64,000 bases of DNA from an uncultured Gammaproteobacteria bacterium (GCA_958295835.1 OY282378.1:4303694-4367693); one strand, 5' to 3'; positions 51,930-61,126 are shown, counted from the first letter of the stretch. Notes: generated by a model not told the origin, from the letters alone. Made by a program: numbers and translations.

Positions 51930-51935
51930 ACTATA
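51930..51935 (-). promoter_or_regulatory. Probable -10 element of the metZ promoter
   Basis: TATAGT on the minus strand, 7 nt before the first base of the aptamer, so transcription would start almost exactly at P1. A good -35 is lacking: the nearest TTGGTG is 20 nt upstream. Confidence 0.55.
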
Positions 51936-52134
51936 GCCCGGATCCTGCACCGAATCACCAACGGAGACGCAGTGGCAGCAAGTCCCGCCAACGCCCGGAC
52001 ACGGACCGCGGGCACCGGGAATTCCCGGCCTCCACGGCCGCCCGAGCATCCGAACCCGGCGATTCGAGGGACGGTTTCGGACTTCGCGGGAAACGAAGAA
52101 ACGAGGACGCGGGCCGGGAAAGGCGCCTCCGGAG

Positions 52135-53643
52135 TCAGACTTGGCCTTGCAGCTCCGGGCCGCCCCGGAGAGCCCCCGCTCGGGCACTCCTGGCGGCGTC
52201 CGCCCGATGCTCGGCGATCCGCTCGAGGTAGCCCGGGGACACGCCGCCGGTGACGTACTCGCCGGTGAAACACGAGGTGTCGAATTCGTGCAGCCGCGGG
52301 TTCCCACGCCGAACCGCATCGACGAGGCCGTCGAGCGATTGATAGATGAGCCGGTCCGCGCCGATGGCGCGGGCGACGTCCTCCTCGCTGCGGTTGAACG
52401 CGACGAGCTCGCCCGTCGCCGGCATGTCGATGCCGTAGACGTTCTGGTACCGCACCGGTGGCGCCGCCGATGCGAAGTAGACCCGCCGCGCGCCCGCGTC
52501 GCGTGCTTGCTGGATGATCTGCCGGGAGGTGGTGCCCCGAACGATCGAATCGTCGACGAGCAGCACGTTCTTGCCTTCGAACTCGAGCCTGATCGCATTG
52601 AGCTTGCGCCGCACCGACCGCAGGCGTTCCCTCTGCCCGGGCATGATGAACGTGCGCTCGACGTAGCGGTTCTTGATGAAGCCCTCCCGGTACTTCACCC
52701 CGAGATCGTAGGCGAGCGGGAGGCATGCGGTCCGGCTGGTCTCGGGGATGGGGATCACCACGTCGACGTCGTGGTCGGGCCAGTCGCGGACGATCTTCTC
52801 CGCCAGCGCCGTCCCCATGCGCAGCCGTGCCTTGTAGACCGATACGTCGTCGATGATCGAGTCCGGCCGCGCGAGGTAGACGTACTCGAAGATGCACGGT
52901 GCATGGCGCGTCTCCCCGGAGCACCGGCGGGCATGCACCTCCCCGTCCAGGGTGATGATCATCGCTTCACCGGGCGCGAGATCGCGCACCAGCTCGAATC
53001 CGAGCGCATCGAGCGCGACGCTCTCCGACGCCACCATGTACTCCCTGCCGCCGGTCGTCTCCCGAACGCCGAAGCAGATGGGACGAATCGCGCACGGGTC
53101 GCGAAACGCCACCACCCCGTAGCCGAAGATCAGCGCCACCACCGCGTAACCGCCGATACAGCGCCGGTGGACGCTGGCCACCGCGTCGAAGACCGTGTTC
53201 TCGTCGAGCGCGAGCCGGTGGCCGTGCGCGAGCTCGCTGGCGAAGATGTTGAGGAGGACCTCGGAGTCCGACTCGGTGTTCACGTGCCGCAACTCGTCGC
53301 GAAACGTCTCCTCGGCGAGCTCCCCGGCGTTGATCAGATTGCCGTTGTGCGCCAGCGCGATGCCGTAGGGTGAGTTCACGTAGAAGGGCTGCGCCTCCGC
53401 CGGCGACCCGCCCCCGGCCGTCGGATAGCGGATGTGCCCGATGCCCACGCGGCCCCGTAGCGCCTCCATGTGCCGGGGTTGGAAGACGTCGCGCACCAGC
53501 CCGTTGGCCTTGCGCTGGTGGATGGTGCGATCGCAGGTGAAGATGCCGGCCGCGTCCTGTCCGCGATGCTGCAACGCGGTGAGCGCGTCATACAGCTCCT
53601 GATTGACGTCGGACCGACCGACGATTCCGACGATCCCGCACAT
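52135..53643 (-). CDS. purF: Amidophosphoribosyltransferase
   Basis: 502-residue enzyme that commits PRPP to purine synthesis using glutamine. The N-terminal nucleophile is Cys2 in MCGIVGIVGR; the glutaminase domain continues to about residue 230 (HNGNLINAGEL). The PRTase domain carries the PRPP loop VLLVDDSIVRGTTS. ATG 53643 is required to expose Cys2; the open frame beyond it is not coding. It follows cvpA on the same strand (231 bp gap) and precedes metZ (342 bp, containing the metZ riboswitch). Confidence 0.98.
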   Translation of the reverse strand: MCGIVGIVGRSDVNQELYDALTALQHRGQDAAGIFTCDRTIHQRKANGLVRDVFQPRHMEALRGRVGIGHIRYPTAGGGSPAEAQPFYVNSPYGIALAHNGNLINAGELAEETFRDELRHVNTESDSEVLLNIFASELAHGHRLALDENTVFDAVASVHRRCIGGYAVVALIFGYGVVAFRDPCAIRPICFGVRETTGGREYMVASESVALDALGFELVRDLAPGEAMIITLDGEVHARRCSGETRHAPCIFEYVYLARPDSIIDDVSVYKARLRMGTALAEKIVRDWPDHDVDVVIPIPETSRTACLPLAYDLGVKYREGFIKNRYVERTFIMPGQRERLRSVRRKLNAIRLEFEGKNVLLVDDSIVRGTTSRQIIQQARDAGARRVYFASAAPPVRYQNVYGIDMPATGELVAFNRSEEDVARAIGADRLIYQSLDGLVDAVRRGNPRLHEFDTSCFTGEYVTGGVSPGYLERIAEHRADAARSARAGALRGGPELQGQV

Positions 53644-53874
53644 CGCAGCCGTATCCGTTGGACATGACGATCGGCGCCGGCTTCCGATCCAGGCGGCGAT
53701 CACGCGGGATGATACCGGGTGGAACCATGGGAGAGAATCGAAATCCCCAAGCCAGTCATGCCTCCGGAGCATTGTCCGGCTCTTGAGGAATGACTCGCCG
53801 GGCGTTCACCACCAGGTCGGAACCCGGAACCCGCCGCCCTCGGAGCATGGTGCCGGTAAACGGATCGGCGCCGG

Positions 53875-54375
53875 TCAGGATTCCGGCTCGAAGTCGATCT
53901 GTTGCTGAACGTCCGCGGGAAGAAAGGTGCGGATCTCGCTCGCAAGCTCCACGAAATGCGGCAGGAATGCCGATTGGCTCCACCATGGATCCCGGGGCAG
54001 CGGGGTCAGCCCCGCGAGCAGCACCAGCAGTCCCGTGATCACGATCCCGCGCAGCACGCCGAACACGATACCCAGCGTCCGGTCGGTCCCCGACATGCCG
54101 GTCCGGTCAACGAGCACACCGGCCAGGCGGAGCGCGACTCCGCAAAGCAGAAGCACCCCGATGAAGAGCACCGCGAACGCGATGCCCACCCGTACCGAAG
54201 GCACCGTGACGTACCCTTCGAGCCAGAGCGCGGCCCTTCCGGAGAATGCGATGGCCATCCAGAACGCCGCGATCCAGCCGGCCAGCGACAGGGCTTCCCT
54301 GATGAACCCGCGCATCAGGCTGATCACGCCGGAGATGCCGACAATGGCGAGGATCGCGTAATCGATCCAGATCAT
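53875..54375 (-). CDS. cvpA: CvpA family membrane protein
   Basis: 166-residue inner-membrane protein with four hydrophobic spans. MIWIDYAILAIVGISGVISL then MRGFIREALSLAGWI is the family start. Required for colicin V export in E. coli and widely linked to envelope functions. Lies between dedD and purF as in most gammaproteobacteria. Confidence 0.95.
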   Translation of the reverse strand: MIWIDYAILAIVGISGVISLMRGFIREALSLAGWIAAFWMAIAFSGRAALWLEGYVTVPSVRVGIAFAVLFIGVLLLCGVALRLAGVLVDRTGMSGTDRTLGIVFGVLRGIVITGLLVLLAGLTPLPRDPWWSQSAFLPHFVELASEIRTFLPADVQQQIDFEPES

Positions 54376-54450
54376 GCGGGAGCCGCCCTTCCGGCCATGA
54401 CGAACGAGGTGCGCCCGGGACCGTGCGCCGGCGGCGCGCTCCGGCCGCGG

Positions 54451-55149
54451 TCAGCCGCCGGAATAAGGCACCACGATGCCCTCGAGCGCCATCTCCCGCC
54501 GCAGCTTCTCCGCGGAGTCCTTCGCCTGCTCGCGGCCGGGGATGGGTCCGACGAAGACCCGGGAGACCGCGCCCTGCGCGGAGGGTCCGGTCTCGACGAA
54601 CGCGGGATACCCTCTGACCTGGAGGCGCTTGCGTAGCGCGAGGGCGTTCTCCGACTCCCGGAAGCTCCCGAGCTGGACCGTCCAACCTCCCGAGGCCGCT
54701 ACGGGCGCTGCCGTCGCCTGTTTCTTCCGGGATGCGCCATCCGATGCTCCTGCCGCGGGTGCCGGCTCGGTACGCGTGGAGGGCGGATTGGATCGCCGGG
54801 CGGTCCCCGCCGGCTCGGAGACGCCGGGGACCGGTGTGGACGCGGCCGTACCGGAAGAGGTTGAAGCGGGATCAGGTACCGAGCCCTCCGAGGCGGCGGG
54901 GGCAAACGCGTCCCGGCTGCGTTCGCGTTCCACCGCGGCGTCGAGGCGCGGCGTCTGCGGCATCTCGAGGGTGATGCTCACCGACGGTCCGAGCCGGCCC
55001 TGCGGACGTTCCGGGATCTCGGCCATCGGTGTCGGGGAGACCTCCTCGTTCGCTTCATGGGACACGTCGAACAGGATCGGCACGAACACCACCGCCAACG
55101 ACACGAGGACGATCGCACCGACCAAGCGCTGCTTGAGACGCTCTTCCAT
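54451..55149 (-). CDS. dedD: SPOR-domain cell division protein DedD
   Basis: 232-residue bitopic protein. The N-terminal membrane anchor (LVGAIVLVSLAVVFVPILF) is followed by a Pro/Ser/Ala-rich linker and a C-terminal SPOR domain (about residues 155-230: GWTVQLGSFRESENALALRK, RVFVGPIPGREQAK), which binds denuded peptidoglycan at the septum. It starts 3 bp after the folC stop. Naming rests on the domain layout and on synteny folC-dedD-cvpA-purF. Confidence 0.93.
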   Translation of the reverse strand: MEERLKQRLVGAIVLVSLAVVFVPILFDVSHEANEEVSPTPMAEIPERPQGRLGPSVSITLEMPQTPRLDAAVERERSRDAFAPAASEGSVPDPASTSSGTAASTPVPGVSEPAGTARRSNPPSTRTEPAPAAGASDGASRKKQATAAPVAASGGWTVQLGSFRESENALALRKRLQVRGYPAFVETGPSAQGAVSRVFVGPIPGREQAKDSAEKLRREMALEGIVVPYSGG

Positions 55150-55152
55150 CGT

Positions 55153-56427
55153 TCAAGTTTCCGGACTGATCGACGAAGTTGCAAGGCGAAGCACTCGCTC
55201 GACGGTCACGAAAGAGCCGAAGACCACGACCTCTTCCCATTCGCTCCGATTTTCGAGCGCGGCCCCGAATGCCGCCTCCACCGAATCGAACACCCGGCTC
55301 ACCGCCGTGCCCGGGAGCTTGCCGGCGAGCTCCCGCGCGTCGCGCCCACGGGAACCAGGCAACGAGGCGAAATACCACACGTCGATCTCGGGCACCAGCG
55401 CACGAAGCATGGCGCCGGCGTCCTTGTCGCCGAGCACCCCGCACACCGCACGGCGCATCGGCCGGGGACGAAACGACGCCAGGTACGCCGCCAGCGCCTC
55501 CGCGGCAAGAGGGTTGTGAGCCACGTCGACGAGGACCCGCGCCGGCATGTCGAGCCACTGCAATCTGCCCGCGATCCGGGCGCCCGCGATACCGCGGCAC
55601 ACCGCATCGTCGCCGACGCCCATGTACGGAGACAGCGCATCGAGCACGGCGAGGCAGGCCGCGGCGTTGTCCACCTGATGGAGTCCGGCGAGCCTGGGAG
55701 GCGGCAGGACCCCGACCGCGCGTCCGGGACCCCACCACCGCCAATGGTCCGACTGGCGCTCGAATCCGTAGTCGCGGCCCAGGATCCGGCATGGCGCCGC
55801 GATTGTGCGCGCGCGGTCGACGATGCTCCGGGGCGGAGAGCGTTCGCCGATGACGCATGGGACGGCCGTGCGCATGATCCCCGCCTTTTCGCGGCCCACC
55901 GACTCGCGATCGTCGCCGAGCCATGCACGATGATCGACGCCGATCGCGGTGATCAGCGACACGCTCGGCTCGAACGCGTTGACCGCGTCCAGCCGACCGC
56001 CGAGGCCCACCTCCATGACCGCCACATCGACCCGGGCCCGTTCGATGACGTCCGCCGCCGCCAGGGTCCCGAATTCGAAGAACGTGAGCGATACGTCCCC
56101 GCGAGCCGCATCGACACGCTCGAACGCCTCGACGAGTGCCGCGTCGGACACCGCCCTCCCTCCTACCCTCACCCGCTCGTTGTAACGCACGAGATGCGGG
56201 GAGGTATAGGTCCCGGCCCGCAGCCCGGCCGCGGTCAACATCGATTCGAGAAACGCGACGCACGATCCCTTGCCGTTGGTACCCGCGACCAAGATACGCG
56301 GCACCCGGGACGTGTCGAGCCCCATCGCGTCGCGGACCTGCCGGCAACGTTCCAGGCCGAGATCGACCGCCTTCGGATGCAGGGTGGACTGCCATTCGAG
56401 CCACTCGCCGAGCGATCGCCGCCGCAT
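55153..56427 (-). CDS. folC: Dihydrofolate/folylpolyglutamate synthase
   Basis: 424-residue Mur-type ligase. ATP loop VAGTNGKGSCVAFLESML, YTSPHLVRYNERV, VMEVGLGGRLDAVNAF, KAGIMRTAVP and VDVAHNPLAAEALAAYL are present. It adds glutamates to dihydropteroate and folates. ATG 56427 begins MRRRSLGEWLEWQSTLHP, matching the family start; an ATG at 56478 lacks a ribosome binding site. Canonical place between accD and dedD; a second, unusual FolC is at 45 kb. Confidence 0.95.
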   Translation of the reverse strand: MRRRSLGEWLEWQSTLHPKAVDLGLERCRQVRDAMGLDTSRVPRILVAGTNGKGSCVAFLESMLTAAGLRAGTYTSPHLVRYNERVRVGGRAVSDAALVEAFERVDAARGDVSLTFFEFGTLAAADVIERARVDVAVMEVGLGGRLDAVNAFEPSVSLITAIGVDHRAWLGDDRESVGREKAGIMRTAVPCVIGERSPPRSIVDRARTIAAPCRILGRDYGFERQSDHWRWWGPGRAVGVLPPPRLAGLHQVDNAAACLAVLDALSPYMGVGDDAVCRGIAGARIAGRLQWLDMPARVLVDVAHNPLAAEALAAYLASFRPRPMRRAVCGVLGDKDAGAMLRALVPEIDVWYFASLPGSRGRDARELAGKLPGTAVSRVFDSVEAAFGAALENRSEWEEVVVFGSFVTVERVLRLATSSISPET

Positions 56428-56492
56428 CGATCCCACCGCACGCTCCGGTCTCGTGCGCCGCACCGCCCGATCGAGCATCAGGAACCGCGCGA

Positions 56493-57353
56493 TCAGGGCG
56501 GCGGCTGATGGGTCAGCATCGCGAGCAGGCCTGCAATGATGTCGCGCTGCTCGCGCCGGTCGGCGATCATGTCGACGGCCCCGTGCTCGAGCAGGAACTC
56601 GCTGCGCTGGAAGCCCTCGGGAAGGGTTTCTCCAATCGTCTGTTCGATGACCCGCGGGCCGGTGAAGCAGATGAGGGCATCGGGCTCGGCGATGTTGACG
56701 TCTCCGAGCATTCCGAGACTCGCCGAGACCCCGCCGGTGGTCGGATCGGTGAGCACCGAGACGTAGGGCAGCCGCTTCTCCTGGAGCCGGGCGAGCGCAG
56801 CGCTGGTCTTGGCCATCTGGAACAGCGCGAACAGCCCTTCCTGCATCCGCGCTCCCCCGCTGCATGCGAACGCCACGAGGGGAATGCCTTCGGCAATCGC
56901 CGCGTCGGCGGCGCGGACGAATCGCTCTCCCACCACCGACCCCATCGAGCCCGCACGGAATCCGTACTCGAAGGCGACCGCGACGAGCGCGATGCCCCGC
57001 ACCCGTCCCATCATCGCGACGAGAGCATCCTTCTCGCCGGTGGCTTTCTGATCCCTGGCGATCTGATCCTGGTACTTCTGCCCGCTCTTGAACCGGAGCA
57101 CGTCGACCGGCTCGATCTCCGCGCCGATCTCGACCCTCGGCTCCTCGTCGAGGAAGAGGTGAAGCCGCCGGCGCGCGCTCTGGCGCATGTGGTGCCCGCA
57201 CTTGGGGCAGACGTCGACGTTGCGCTCGAGCTCTGCCCGGTACAGCACCGCGTTGCACTGGGCGCACTTCGTCCACAGCCCTTCCGGAACGGACCGCCGG
57301 CTCCCGCCATCGGTGCGGATCCGCGACGGCAGCAGTCTCCCGAACCAGCTCAT
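56493..57353 (-). CDS. accD: Acetyl-CoA carboxylase carboxyltransferase subunit beta
   Basis: 286-residue subunit of the carboxyltransferase that forms malonyl-CoA for fatty acid synthesis. The N-terminal zinc ribbon is C-x2-C...C-x2-C (KCAQCNA, VCPKCGHHM); the crotonase-fold CoA/biotin site includes FACSGGARMQEG and DPTTGGVSASLGMLGD. Its ATG overlaps the trpA stop by 4 bases, so the two are translationally coupled. Confidence 0.98.
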   Translation of the reverse strand: MSWFGRLLPSRIRTDGGSRRSVPEGLWTKCAQCNAVLYRAELERNVDVCPKCGHHMRQSARRRLHLFLDEEPRVEIGAEIEPVDVLRFKSGQKYQDQIARDQKATGEKDALVAMMGRVRGIALVAVAFEYGFRAGSMGSVVGERFVRAADAAIAEGIPLVAFACSGGARMQEGLFALFQMAKTSAALARLQEKRLPYVSVLTDPTTGGVSASLGMLGDVNIAEPDALICFTGPRVIEQTIGETLPEGFQRSEFLLEHGAVDMIADRREQRDIIAGLLAMLTHQPPP

Positions 57354-58171
57354 GGCGCCGCCGCGTCCATTGCGCTGCGCAGCTCCCCGATGAAGGCGGC
57401 CAGAACGTCAGGGAGTACATCCGGCGACCCGGCGTTCGCCTCGACCCTGGCGACCACCGCGCTTCCGACCACCACCGCATCGCTGACTCGCGCGATCCGT
57501 GCCGCCGAAACGCCATCGTGAATCCCGAACCCCACGCCGACCGGGAGCTCGGTCACGCGCCGGATACGCGCCATGCGCTCCGCAACCTCGGCGACGTCGA
57601 GAGTCGCCGCGCCGGTGACCCCCTTGAGGGAGACGTAATAGACGAACCCGCTCGCCTCGCCGCAGATCCGCGCGATGCGTTCGTCGCTGCTCGTCGGCGA
57701 GATCAGGAAGACGGGATCGATTCCGTTCGCGCGCACCTCGCGCACGAGCTCCTCCGCCTCCTCGGGAGGCAGGTCGACGGTCAGGAACCCATCGACCCCC
57801 GCCGCCGCAGCACGCTCCGCCGCGCGGGCGTAGCCCACCGCCTCCAGGGGGTTGAGGTAGCCCATGAGCACCACGGGGGTCTTCTCGTCGCGCGTGCGGA
57901 ACTCGCGAACGATGTCGAGCACCTTGCCGAAGCTCATGCCCGCCGCGAGCGCCCTCTCGCTGGCCCGCTGGATCACCGGGCCGTCCGCCATCGGGTCGGA
58001 GAACGGGACGCCGAGCTCGATGAGGTCGGCCCCCGCTTCCACCATTGCATGCATCACCGGGACCGTCGCCCCCGGGGAAGGGTCGCCCGCGGTGACGAAC
58101 GGAATCAGGGCGGTCCGCTCCTGCGCCTTGAGCGCGGTGAATCGGTCTGCGATGCGGCTTGCATGTAACAA
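57350..58171 (-). CDS. trpA: Tryptophan synthase alpha subunit
   Basis: 273-residue TIM barrel that cleaves indole-3-glycerol phosphate. The catalytic Glu and Asp lie in DLIELGVPFSDPMADG; FVTAGDPSP, LISPTSSDERI and VGFGIHDG are conserved. The only usable start is TTG 58171 (LLHASRIADRF...), preceded by GGAGGGGG at 7 nt. This TTG lies inside the conserved distal arm of a double-palindrome repeat, so the inserted element supplies the first codons. It ends overlapping accD and follows trpB after the element. Confidence 0.95.
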   Translation of the reverse strand: MLHASRIADRFTALKAQERTALIPFVTAGDPSPGATVPVMHAMVEAGADLIELGVPFSDPMADGPVIQRASERALAAGMSFGKVLDIVREFRTRDEKTPVVLMGYLNPLEAVGYARAAERAAAAGVDGFLTVDLPPEEAEELVREVRANGIDPVFLISPTSSDERIARICGEASGFVYYVSLKGVTGAATLDVAEVAERMARIRRVTELPVGVGFGIHDGVSAARIARVSDAVVVGSAVVARVEANAGSPDVLPDVLAAFIGELRSAMDAAAP

Positions 58172-58253
58172 GACTGTTCCCCCTCCGTCTACGGCGCTGG
58201 CCGGGGCGCGATTCCGTGCAGCGGAGTCGTCAAGCGACCGCGCCCGCGGTCGC
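58157..58253. repeat. Double-palindrome element copy D between trpB and trpA
   Basis: 97-bp copy. The distal arm GCTTGCATGTAACAAGACTG is at 58157-58176, palindrome one (with one arm substitution) near 58207-58229, palindrome two GCGACCGC/GCGGTCGC at 58234-58253. It starts 4 bp beyond the trpB stop and reaches 15 bp into trpA. The trpA ribosome binding site (GGAGGGGG) also lies inside the element. Confidence 0.82.
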
Positions 58254-58256
58254 CGC

Positions 58257-59489
58257 TCACAGGTGGATCCCCTCGATTGCCGCGACGGTCTGGATGTCCT
58301 TGTCGCCGCGTCCCGACAGCCCCACCACCACGATGTCGTCGGGTCGCATCCCCGACGCCAGCTTCACTGCATACGCCAGCGCATGGCTCGATTCGAGGGC
58401 CGGAATGATGCCCTCGGTGCGCGTGCACTCGTGAAACGACGCCAGCGCCTCATCGTCGTTCACCGCGACGTAGGTGGCGCGCCCGGTGTCCTTCAGCCAC
58501 GCATGTTCCGGGCCGACACCGGGGTAGTCGAGCCCTGCGGAGATCGAGTGCGCGGGGGTGATCTGTCCATCGGAGTCCTGCATGAGGTAGGTGCGGTTGC
58601 CGTGCAACACCCCCGGACGCCCCGCGGTGAGCGGCGCAGCGTGCTTGCCCGTCTCCACCCCGGAACCGCCCGCCTCGACTCCGTAGAGCGCGACGTCCGC
58701 ATCGTCGAGGAATGCGTGGAACAGCCCCATCGCGTTCGAGCCTCCGCCGACGCAGGCGACGCAGGCGTCGGGCAGACGGCCTTCCCGCTCGAGCACCTGG
58801 GCCCGCGCCTCGCGACCGATGACGGAATTGAAATCACGGACCATCATCGGATAGGGATGCGGACCCGCCACCGTCCCGATGATGTAGTACGTGTCATCGA
58901 CGTTGCCCACCCAGTCGCGCATCGCCTCGTTGAGCGCGTCCTTGAGGGTCCTGGAGCCGGATTCCACGGACACCACCTCGGCTCCGAGGAGCTTCATGCG
59001 AAAGACGTTGGGCGCCTGGCGTTCGATGTCCTCCGCGCCCATGTAGACGACGCACTCCAGCCCGAGCCGCGCCGCGACCGTTGCGGTCGCCACTCCGTGC
59101 TGGCCGGCCCCGGTCTCCGCGATGATGCGGGTCTTGCCCATCCGCTTCGCGAGCAGCGCCTGGCCCACTGTGTTGTTCACCTTGTGCGCACCGGTATGGT
59201 TCAGATCCTCGCGCTTGAGGTACATGCGCGCCCCGCCGACCTCCCGTGACCACCGGTGCGCACAGTACAGCGGCGAGGGCCTGCCCACGTAGTGCCTGAG
59301 CTCCCCGTCCAGCTCGGCGAGGAACTCGGGATCCTTCGCATGGCGTTCGTATGCATCGCGCAGCTCCGCCACCGGACGAACCAGCGTCTCCGCGACGAAC
59401 GTTCCTCCATAGGGTCCGAAGTGGCCGCGCTCGTCGGGATAGCGGCCGATGAGCCGATCTTCAGCCTTGACGTTCGCCAGCTTCGACAC
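58257..59489 (-). CDS. trpB: Tryptophan synthase beta subunit
   Basis: 410-residue PLP enzyme joining indole and serine. PLP lysine in DLNHTGAHKVNNTVGQALLA; TGAGQHGVATATVAA, GGGSNAMGLFHAF and the HFGPYGGTFVAETL start are all present. GTG 59489 is preceded by AGGAGG at 6 nt and overlaps the end of trpF by 29 bases. Order trpF-trpB-[repeat]-trpA-accD. Confidence 0.97.
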   Translation of the reverse strand: MSKLANVKAEDRLIGRYPDERGHFGPYGGTFVAETLVRPVAELRDAYERHAKDPEFLAELDGELRHYVGRPSPLYCAHRWSREVGGARMYLKREDLNHTGAHKVNNTVGQALLAKRMGKTRIIAETGAGQHGVATATVAARLGLECVVYMGAEDIERQAPNVFRMKLLGAEVVSVESGSRTLKDALNEAMRDWVGNVDDTYYIIGTVAGPHPYPMMVRDFNSVIGREARAQVLEREGRLPDACVACVGGGSNAMGLFHAFLDDADVALYGVEAGGSGVETGKHAAPLTAGRPGVLHGNRTYLMQDSDGQITPAHSISAGLDYPGVGPEHAWLKDTGRATYVAVNDDEALASFHECTRTEGIIPALESSHALAYAVKLASGMRPDDIVVVGLSGRGDKDIQTVAAIEGIHL

Positions 59490-60102
59490 TGGCCACCTCC
59501 TTCATGAATCGTTCCATGCTCTCGGGATCCTTCTCGCCGGGGGCGCTCTCCACCCCGCCGCTCACGTCCACCGCGAACGGCCGCACGAAGCGGATTGCAT
59601 CGGCGACGTTCTCCGGGGTCAATCCGCCGGCGAGGATGATCGGATGGCCGGCATCTCCGGGCACGACGTTCCAGTCGAAACGCCTGCCGGTGCCGCCCCA
59701 CAAGGCATCATGGTAGGCGTCGAGCAGCAACGCCCGGGCATCGGCGTAGCGGGCCGCCGCCTCCACGATGTCGTCCCGGGTGCGAACGCGTACCGCCTTC
59801 ACGTACGGCCTTCCCGTCCCCGCGCACAGCTCCGGAGGCTCCTCGCCGTGGAACTGCAGCAGGTCCACCGGCAAGCCTTCGACCACCGCTTCGACCTCCC
59901 GCGGTTCAGGGTTCACGAACACCCCGACGATCGATACCAGCGGCGGCAGGACCGCGCAGACCGCCGCCGCGCGCGCGCGGGTGACGAACCGTGGGCTCGG
60001 CTCGTAGAACATCAGGCCGATCGCATCCGCCCCCGCGCCTGCCGCCGCACGCGCCTGCTCGGGGCGGGTGATTCCGCATATCTTCACCCGAGTGCGCCTC
60101 AT
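59461..60102 (-). CDS. trpF: Phosphoribosylanthranilate isomerase
   Basis: 213-residue TIM-barrel enzyme of tryptophan synthesis. The catalytic Cys is in VKICGITRPEQARA; IGLMFYEPSPRFV, LLQFHGEE, LAGGLTPENVADAI and VDVSGGVESAPGEKD are conserved. ATG 60102 gives MRRTRVKICGIT. Overlaps trpB by 29 bases; truA lies 154 bp upstream on the same strand. Confidence 0.97.
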   Translation of the reverse strand: MRRTRVKICGITRPEQARAAAGAGADAIGLMFYEPSPRFVTRARAAAVCAVLPPLVSIVGVFVNPEPREVEAVVEGLPVDLLQFHGEEPPELCAGTGRPYVKAVRVRTRDDIVEAAARYADARALLLDAYHDALWGGTGRRFDWNVVPGDAGHPIILAGGLTPENVADAIRFVRPFAVDVSGGVESAPGEKDPESMERFMKEVASVEAGERQG

Positions 60103-60256
60103 CGAATGGGCCTGCCTCGAAGTCGTGCGGCGAATGCGTTGCGCGCGTTTCGGAGACGGTCCGCGCGGCAACCGCCGCCCACCGCGGTTCCCGGCGCCAT
60201 TCTGCGGACAGATGCCACTGCCTGTCGATCAATGCAAGCGCGATGGACGGGTGACG

Positions 60257-61036
60257 CTACCAGAGTGCACCCGCCAAGGGTACCGCCGGAATGCCGGTTG
60301 CCTCCGGGTAATCGACCCCGACCAGATAGAGCCCACCCGGAGGCGCCGTCACCCCTCCGACCCTTCGATCCCGTGCCGCGAGGACCGACGCGACCCATAC
60401 CGGGTCGTGCTCTCCCGACCCGACTGCCACGAGCGTACCCGCGATGTTTCGCACCATGTGCTGCAGAAAGGCGTTCGCGTGTACGTCGATGACGATTCTC
60501 TCACCGATCCGATTCACCTCGATCCGGTGCACGCGGCGCACCGGATGCCTTGCCTGGCACCCTGCAGCGCGAAATGACGAGAAATCGTGCTCGCCTGCGA
60601 GGTGCAGGGCGCCAAGATGCATGAGCCGGGCATCGAGGCGGCGATATTCCCATGCCGCTCTTCCGGCGAGGAGCGCGGGGCGCGTGCTCCGGTTCACGAT
60701 GACGTAACGGTAGCGGCGCCGCAGCGCCAGGAACCGGGCGTGAAAGCCCTCATCGACGAACCGGGCCCAGAGCACCGTCACATCCGGCGAGAGATACGTG
60801 TTGGTCCCGCGCACCCAGGCATGAGGGGGGCGGGATGCACCGGTATCGAAGTGCACGACCTGACCCAGCGCATGCACACCGGCGTCGGTGCGTCCGGCGC
60901 ATACCGCCCGCACCGGCGACGCCGCGACCCGTGCCAGTGCTTCTTCCACCTCGCCCTGGACCGTACGCCGGGCGGGCTGGCGCTCGAAACCGTGAAACCG
61001 GCTGCCGTCGTATTCGAGACCGAGCGCGATGCGCAT
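60257..61036 (-). CDS. truA: tRNA pseudouridine(38-40) synthase
   Basis: 259-residue enzyme modifying the anticodon arm of many tRNAs. The catalytic Asp is in CAGRTDAGVHALGQVVHF; ALGLEYDGSRFHGFERQ at the start and FLQHMVRNIAGTLVAVG near the end are signatures. Standard length. Between fimV and trpF as in most gammaproteobacteria. Confidence 0.97.
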   Translation of the reverse strand: MRIALGLEYDGSRFHGFERQPARRTVQGEVEEALARVAASPVRAVCAGRTDAGVHALGQVVHFDTGASRPPHAWVRGTNTYLSPDVTVLWARFVDEGFHARFLALRRRYRYVIVNRSTRPALLAGRAAWEYRRLDARLMHLGALHLAGEHDFSSFRAAGCQARHPVRRVHRIEVNRIGERIVIDVHANAFLQHMVRNIAGTLVAVGSGEHDPVWVASVLAARDRRVGGVTAPPGGLYLVGVDYPEATGIPAVPLAGALW

Positions 61037-61126
61037 TCCCGTGCCGCTGACTCCGGTTCAACGCCGGCCCATCCGATCCCCAAGTGATTGCTTCGCGGGA
61101 GAAACCTGGTGGCTGTACATTACGAA

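Noticed and set aside
50368..51936. 522-codon plus-strand frame over metZ and the glycerate kinase end
   Set aside because: Begins inside the 15-bp repeat and is antisense to metZ, without recognisable protein features.
56478..57516. Extension of folC upstream through accD (787 codons in total)
   Set aside because: The extension is the wrong frame over accD, which has its own zinc ribbon and active-site blocks; FolC homologues start near 56427.
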